NCBI GenBank assembly: GCA_030596405.1
Contig: JAUVKB010000068.1
Coordinates: forward strand, 1-10,462
Length of the DNA: 10,462 nucleotides
From: Deltaproteobacteria bacterium
GTDB lineage: Bacteria; Desulfobacterota; Desulfobacteria; Desulfobacterales; JAUVKB01
Direction of reading: 5' to 3'
Shown: positions 6,465 through 10,462 of the stretch, piece after piece
Layout of the letters: every line of letters starts with the position of its first letter
Numbering within the stretch: the stretch's first letter is position 1
Translations under genes and position numbers: made by a program
Notes under the pieces: generated by a model
Seen by the model: only the letters and a program-made list of their open reading frames with translations
What the model was told of the DNA's origin: nothing
Databases searched by the model: none

Positions 6465-8126
6465 TCATGGAATTTTTGTGTATCTTTGCGCTATGGGATA
6501 TCTTCTTCCATATCCGAATGCCTTTGATGTGACTTTTAGTCCTGGGGCTGCCTGGTGTCGTTTGTACTCATTACCATCTACCCGCAAGATAACATCTTTG
6601 ACTATAGATTCGTCGAATCCCATTTTAACCAGTTCTTTTGTTCCTTTAAAATCTTCGATATACCCTTTTAATATGGGGTCTAATATTTCATAAGGAGGTA
6701 GATCATCCTGGTCTGTTTGATCGGGTTTTAGTTCGGCGGATGGTATTTTTTCGATTATTCTTGGCGGAATATGTTTTTTTCCCATGTTTATGAAGCGTGC
6801 AAGGTCGTATACAAGGGTTTTGGGGACATCCGAGATTACCGCAAGGCCTCCGTTCATATCACCGTAAAGGGTGCAATAACCTACGGCGAGTTCTGATTTA
6901 TTCCCCGTTGATAGAAGAAGAGAGCCGCGCTTGTTGGATATGCCCATGAGAATTGTCCCACGAATCCTTGCCTGTATATTTTGTTCGGTAACGCCAGGAT
7001 CACTCTCCTTAAAAGATGGCGAAAGGAACCTTAAAAATTCTTCAAATATTTTTTCAATCGGAATTTGCTCAAGTGATATTCCAATATTTTCAGCGAGTTT
7101 TTTTGTATCTTCAAAGTTATCCATGGAAGTGTAGCGTGACGGCATAAATATTGCTGAAACATTGTCCTTTCCCAGCGCCATCACTGCGATACAGAGAGTA
7201 AGCGCAGAATCTATCCCTCCGCTAAGGCCGACAATCGCCTTTTTAAAACCGCACTTTGTTACGTAATCCCGTGTTCCCATTACAAGGGCTTTCAATATAG
7301 ATTCAGTGTCTGAATTTGTAAGTTCATGTAAATCACCTTTCGATCTTTCCAGATCTATTATGACAAGATCTTCCTTAAAGTCGGAAGCAGTTGCCGCTGG
7401 TTTTCCGTTGGCGTCAAAAGCCGCGCTTGATCCGTCAAAGAGTATGCTGTCATTACCCCCGACCTGGTTCGCATATATAACGGGGACACTATATTTTCGT
7501 GCAATAGACCCAAGCATATTATATCTCAAGTCTCTTTTTCCTACATGAAAAGGAGATGCCGATATGTTTATGAGAAGATCGGCGCCCTTTTTTATCATCA
7601 ACGCCACAGGATCCATATGATAGATTCTTTTTTTGAATATACCTTTGTCGTTCCATACATCTTCACATATGGTAAGCCCTATCCTGTGGCCCTTATAAAG
7701 ATACGTGCCGCATTCATCGCCGGGCTCAAAATATCTTCTTTCATCGAATACATCATAGGTGGGAAGAAGCCTCTTATTAACCTTGAGCAGCAACTTGCCG
7801 TCTTCAAAAAGGGCGGCTGAATTATAAAGGGGATTTCCTCCATTGCCGGGATTTTTATCAACAAATCCGCAAATAACTCCGATTCCGCGTATCGATTCCA
7901 TCAACTTGTTCAGACAGGCAAGATTTTCATCAACAAAATCTTCCTTTTCGAGGAGATCCCGTGGTGGATATCCCGTGATAACAAGTTCTGAGAATACGAC
8001 AAGGTCACATGAAAGCTCTTTGGCCTTATTAGAATAATATATTATTTTATCTAAATTATGCTTAAAGTCGCCGATTATTGGATTTATCTGGACAATGGCT
8101 ATTTTCATGGTAAATTGTTGAGACAT
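6465..8126 (-). CDS. nadE: Glutamine-dependent NAD+ synthetase
   Basis: Last step of NAD biosynthesis: ATP-dependent amidation of nicotinate adenine dinucleotide, using ammonia released from glutamine. The 553-aa protein has two domains. The N-terminal nitrilase-type glutaminase (about 7-265) carries the Glu-Lys-Cys triad at E47 (VFSELVITGYPP), K118 (VNKRLLPTYDVFDE) and C154 (LTICEDVW). The C-terminal synthetase has the ATP-pyrophosphatase P-loop LSGGIDSA (301-308), STGNKSELAVGYCTLYGD (406-423) and the IPSAELKPDQTDQDDLPPY segment (461-479). All key residues are present, so it should be active and independent of free ammonia. The family normally begins at the second methionine (MKIAIVQINPIIGD, ATG at 8108). 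Neither start has a clear Shine-Dalgarno, so 8108 is a serious alternative to 8126. It diverges from the FKBP gene. Confidence 0.97.
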   Translation of the reverse strand: MSQQFTMKIAIVQINPIIGDFKHNLDKIIYYSNKAKELSCDLVVFSELVITGYPPRDLLEKEDFVDENLACLNKLMESIRGIGVICGFVDKNPGNGGNPLYNSAALFEDGKLLLKVNKRLLPTYDVFDERRYFEPGDECGTYLYKGHRIGLTICEDVWNDKGIFKKRIYHMDPVALMIKKGADLLINISASPFHVGKRDLRYNMLGSIARKYSVPVIYANQVGGNDSILFDGSSAAFDANGKPAATASDFKEDLVIIDLERSKGDLHELTNSDTESILKALVMGTRDYVTKCGFKKAIVGLSGGIDSALTLCIAVMALGKDNVSAIFMPSRYTSMDNFEDTKKLAENIGISLEQIPIEKIFEEFLRFLSPSFKESDPGVTEQNIQARIRGTILMGISNKRGSLLLSTGNKSELAVGYCTLYGDMNGGLAVISDVPKTLVYDLARFINMGKKHIPPRIIEKIPSAELKPDQTDQDDLPPYEILDPILKGYIEDFKGTKELVKMGFDESIVKDVILRVDGNEYKRHQAAPGLKVTSKAFGYGRRYPIAQRYTKIP

Positions 8127-8170
8127 TAAAAATGTTTTAGCTTCAGAAAGACGCTGGATGATCTATCTGG

Positions 8171-8199
8171 TTTATAATATTTTTTAATTTTTTTTTCAA
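8171..8199 (-). promoter_or_regulatory. Sigma70-like promoter of nadE
   Basis: Minus-strand TTGAAA (8199-8194) and TATAAA (8176-8171) are exactly 17 bp apart, with an A-rich spacer. The expected start is about 35-40 nt before the nadE ATG. The region also lies upstream of the rightward FKBP gene; TATAAT occurs on that strand at 8173-8178, without a convincing -35. I see no riboswitch-like fold in this 107-bp gap. Confidence 0.55.
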
Positions 8200-8233
8200 T
8201 ATTCATTAGTTACTTTTTTTTAGGAGCCATTTA

Positions 8234-8677
8234 ATGGGTATTATAAAACATACTATAGTCACTTTTCACTATACGTTGAAGAATGGTAAGGGAGCGTTGC
8301 TCGAAAGCACACGTGGTGGGGCCCCCGCTGAAACAATATGCGAGAGTAACATTTTTTTGCCTAAATTGGAAAAAACTTTGAGGAAATTTCGGGTCGGAGA
8401 CAAGAAAACCATTATAATTACTCCTTCAGAAGCATATGGTTATAAAAAAAATGATCTTGTCCTGAAAATTCCCCGCAGTAATCTTCCCGAAGGAGAGATA
8501 AAAATCGGACATGAATTGCGACGGGTTGATGAGAACGGGAGGGTTGAGAGTTTCAGAGTAACGGGTTTTCTTGGAGACTGGGTTTTTCTTGACGGGAACC
8601 ACCCGTGGGCGGGGATGGAACTCCATTATGAAGTTGAAATATTAAATATTAGACATACCGGTGTCGTGAAAACATAG
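8234..8677 (+). CDS. SlyD-like FKBP-type peptidyl-prolyl isomerase, divergent
   Basis: A 147-aa cytoplasmic protein of the SlyD branch of FKBPs, prolyl isomerases that also act as folding helpers. The outline is clear: HTIVTFHYTLKNGKGALLEST (6-26) forms the first strands, RVGDKKTIIITPSEAYG (53-69) the centre, then an inserted flap domain (about 70-117) and the hallmark FLDGNHPWAGMELHYEVEIL (118-137). The segment that is usually GxGxLIxGLExAL is here ESNIFLPKLEKTL (37-49). It lacks the glycines, so prolyl isomerase activity is doubtful, while the chaperone-like flap remains. The His/Cys-rich metal-binding tail of E. coli SlyD is absent. AGGAG (8222-8226) 7 nt upstream fixes the start. It stands alone between nadE (divergent) and tRNA-Arg (convergent), with no clear terminator after it. 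Confidence 0.88.
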   Translation: MGIIKHTIVTFHYTLKNGKGALLESTRGGAPAETICESNIFLPKLEKTLRKFRVGDKKTIIITPSEAYGYKKNDLVLKIPRSNLPEGEIKIGHELRRVDENGRVESFRVTGFLGDWVFLDGNHPWAGMELHYEVEILNIRHTGVVKT

Positions 8678-8719
8678 AAGAGATTTTTAAGCAGGCAATA
8701 GATAACCCCTTGAATTGAT

Positions 8720-8796
<77 letters not shown>

Positions 8797-8834
8797 GAAA
8801 AAAGAGTTTTGAAACAGTTCCCGCTTAAAATTTG

Positions 8835-8863
8835 TTTATAAGACAAATAGACGGTTATGTCAA
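8835..8863 (-). promoter_or_regulatory. Strong sigma70-like promoter of tRNA-Arg
   Basis: Minus-strand TTGACA (8863-8858), exactly 17 bp and TATAAA (8840-8835) make a near-consensus promoter. A start near 8828 would give a 5' leader of about 30 nt before the tRNA. It lies in the gap after rluD, so the tRNA need not depend on read-through. Confidence 0.75.
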
Positions 8864-8893
8864 CTTTTCTTGCAGCAAGGGAAAAGTATCCTT

Positions 8894-9853
8894 TCAACAT
8901 TTGGCATTGTTTCTCAAAAAGTGTATGATCTTCTCCATGTCGTGAGGAACAGGTGATTCAAAAGAGACTATCTTTTCTGTAACAGGATGAGTGAATTTTA
9001 ATTGCCATGAATGCAGCATCTGCCTTTCAACCAATGGCGCAAGATTTTTTTTCCCCGCTTTTGTATAATCGCCCCTTGTGCAATATGTTGAATCTCCTGT
9101 TACCGGATGATTAATCGCGGCACAGTGTACACGGATTTGATGTGTACGGCCTGTTTTTAATTCCAGCTCCAGCAATGTGTTTTCATTAAAAATTTCCCTG
9201 ACTTTCCAGGATGTCTCAGCCGATCGACTTTTTGTGCTTGCCGTTGACATTCGCTTTCTGTCAACAGGATGCCTGCCGACAGGAAATAAAATTGTGCCCG
9301 ATTCAGCTTCCATTCTACCATGAACAATTGCCAGATACTTTTTATGGATGGTTCTTGATTTGAATTGAAACGATAAATTGCGATGTGAAACAGCATCTTT
9401 TGCAACGACCAAGGTGCCTGAAGTATCCTTGTCAAGTCTGTGGACAATTCCATGCCTGAGCTCTCCTTTTATCCCTTTAATTAATGGGCAATGATAAAGA
9501 AGCCCATTTAACAAGGTGCCGGAATAATGACCAGGGGCCGGATGGACGACAATACCTGCCTGTTTATTGAGCACGATTATATTATTATCTTCATACAGTA
9601 TATCGATTGGGACAGGCTCTGGTTTGCAAAAATACTGTTCGGGAGGAGGGATAAAACCGGTTATTTCCTCCCCTGGTTTTACTCTGTATCCAGGTTTCTT
9701 GGCACCTCCTTGAACCAGAATTTTTCCCTTTTGGATCAGGTCCTTTGCAAAAGATCGGGAACAGTCCGGAACGTAAAAAGCGACCACTTCATCTATGCGT
9801 CTGCCGGAATCGGATTTATTGACGCAAATAGTAAAGTTAGCGTTGACGTGCAT
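8894..9853 (-). CDS. rluD: RluA/RluD-family ribosomal large subunit pseudouridine synthase
   Basis: Converts uridines to pseudouridine in RNA; RluD itself acts on helix 69 of 23S rRNA. The 319 aa comprise an N-terminal S4 RNA-binding domain (about 18-66: GRRIDEVVAF, SRSFAKDLIQKGKILVQG, KPGEEI) and the catalytic domain. Motif I reads GIVHRLDKDTSG (135-146) with catalytic D141. Later motifs include KKYLAIVHG, LELELKTGRTHQIRVH and HPVTGDSTY. S4 domain and length agree with RluD, but RluA-family members are hard to separate without alignment, so the exact target uridines are an inference. There is no recognisable Shine-Dalgarno before the ATG at 9853, which lies 23 bp after the CarD-like gene's stop; expression is probably from that gene's transcript. 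Confidence 0.92.
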   Translation of the reverse strand: MHVNANFTICVNKSDSGRRIDEVVAFYVPDCSRSFAKDLIQKGKILVQGGAKKPGYRVKPGEEITGFIPPPEQYFCKPEPVPIDILYEDNNIIVLNKQAGIVVHPAPGHYSGTLLNGLLYHCPLIKGIKGELRHGIVHRLDKDTSGTLVVAKDAVSHRNLSFQFKSRTIHKKYLAIVHGRMEAESGTILFPVGRHPVDRKRMSTASTKSRSAETSWKVREIFNENTLLELELKTGRTHQIRVHCAAINHPVTGDSTYCTRGDYTKAGKKNLAPLVERQMLHSWQLKFTHPVTEKIVSFESPVPHDMEKIIHFLRNNAKC

Positions 9854-9876
9854 AATTTGTTTAAGGAGAGAAAGAA

Positions 9877-10422
9877 TTAATCGGGGAGAATAAAAAGCGA
9901 TTCAATTTCTGTAAGAATTGTTTCTTCTTCTGTGCTTTTTGCAATAGAAAGTTCTTTTAGCAACAGGCCCTGAGCAGTATCGTACAGTTTTCGTTCGCCA
10001 AAGGAGAGGTCCTTAATTAATTTAATAAGATAAAGATCTCTAAAGACTTCCGCCACATAATAAAGAGAACCTGTTTTGATCTTGTCCATGTATTCTTTAT
10101 GCCTGCGATTCCATGTCTGATTCTCAATTGTCGGTTCCGGTCTTGTTTTTATTACTTCATATACGCTGGGGATATCCTCTTCACTGACAAGCTCCCTTAA
10201 CCCGACAGCCTCAATATTTCGGATAGGAATCATAATGACCATATTATTTTCAAAAACCTTCATGATATAAAAATCATGAGTTTCACCGTTGACGACTCTG
10301 CTTTCAATCGATTCAATCCGTCCAACGCCATGTGCGGGGTACACGGCAAGGTCACCAATTTGCAACATTTTTATTTCGTGTTTAACCGTTTCAGTTTGTT
10401 CCGTAGTTTTTTTTTCTGTCAT
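9877..10422 (-). CDS. CarD-family transcriptional regulator (CarD/CdnL/TRCF RNA polymerase-interacting domain)
   Basis: Probable global transcription factor that binds the RNA polymerase beta subunit and stabilises open promoter complexes, as studied in mycobacterial CarD and myxobacterial CdnL. From the ATG at 10422 it has 181 aa. The Tudor-like polymerase-interacting domain is at about 20-78 (GDLAVYPAHGVGRIESIE, then FYIMKVFENNMVIMIPIRNIEAVGLR). The helical DNA-binding part follows with TWNRRHKEYMDKIKTGS, AEVFRDLYLIK and LSFGERKLYDTAQGLLLKEL. W104 corresponds to the conserved tryptophan that contacts the -10 region in CarD. The frame opens further at a TTG (10434), but GGGTG 5 nt before the ATG and the family layout favour the ATG. 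A polar N-terminal extension (about 1-17) precedes the domain. It leads into rluD. Its promoter lies at or beyond the right edge: the last 40 bases are AT-rich and show no clear pair of hexamers. Confidence 0.93.
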   Translation of the reverse strand: MTEKKTTEQTETVKHEIKMLQIGDLAVYPAHGVGRIESIESRVVNGETHDFYIMKVFENNMVIMIPIRNIEAVGLRELVSEEDIPSVYEVIKTRPEPTIENQTWNRRHKEYMDKIKTGSLYYVAEVFRDLYLIKLIKDLSFGERKLYDTAQGLLLKELSIAKSTEEETILTEIESLFILPD

Positions 10423-10462
10423 TTTAACACCCAAAAAATAATTGTTTTTTTTAATGAGATAA

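Noticed and set aside
7545..7820. Open frame of 91 codons on the + strand
   Set aside because: Antisense to the glutaminase domain of nadE; no Shine-Dalgarno and no recognisable motif.
8127..8233. NAD-related riboswitch upstream of nadE
   Set aside because: The 107-bp gap is dominated by A/T tracts with promoter hexamers; I could find no conserved stem-loop pattern.
8862..8888. Imperfect inverted repeat after rluD (CTTTTCCCTTG / CAAGAAAAG on the minus strand)
   Set aside because: It needs a 2-nt bulge, is not followed by a T run, and abuts the tRNA-Arg -35, so it is not a convincing terminator.
9527..9880. Open frame of 117 codons on the + strand
   Set aside because: Antisense to the S4 domain of rluD and into the short gap; the peptide has no recognisable features.

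Overview
The window looks like the chromosome of a moderately AT-rich Gram-negative bacterium, most likely a Desulfobacterota (former Deltaproteobacteria) member. That placement is inferred from gene content: a CarD-family RNA polymerase-binding protein, a membrane protein with an MJ0042-type zinc ribbon and a DUF3426-like domain, and a two-domain glutamine-dependent NadE. No rRNA or phylogenetic marker search was possible. Nearly everything is housekeeping. The exception is the left edge, where a tRNA-associated integrated element begins.

Left edge (1-751): the first 125 codons of a tyrosine-recombinase integrase run off the window. It lies downstream of the 3' end of a leftward tRNA-Met(CAT). 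Between them are a strong hairpin terminator and a cluster of 9-bp ATACCGTCA-type repeats, candidate integrase arm-binding or operator sites. Copies cover the integrase start codon and a possible integrase promoter.

752-5441 (all leftward): mnmG and a zinc-finger-less DnaJ/CbpA-type co-chaperone form one unit with a 16-bp gap. Then hpt and the zinc-ribbon/DUF3426 gene form a second unit, also with a 16-bp gap, preceded by its own sigma70-like promoter. The zinc-ribbon gene carries a recent in-frame tandem duplication: two 145-bp copies, 168 bp apart, differing at one base.

5442-8677: a YhcC/TIGR01212-type radical SAM gene diverges from mnmG and converges on nadE. nadE diverges from a SlyD-like but divergent FKBP gene.

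8678-10462: tRNA-Arg(ACG) with a near-consensus promoter, then rluD-type pseudouridine synthase and a CarD-family regulator, both leftward, the latter upstream. Several genes concern RNA modification or translation (mnmG, rluD, two tRNAs), protein folding (DnaJ-like, FKBP) and nucleotide or cofactor supply (hpt, nadE), but nothing ties them into one dedicated pathway. I see no CRISPR array, insertion sequence, toxin-antitoxin pair or defence gene. The best candidate for something novel is the cargo of the element beyond the left edge, which cannot be judged from here.
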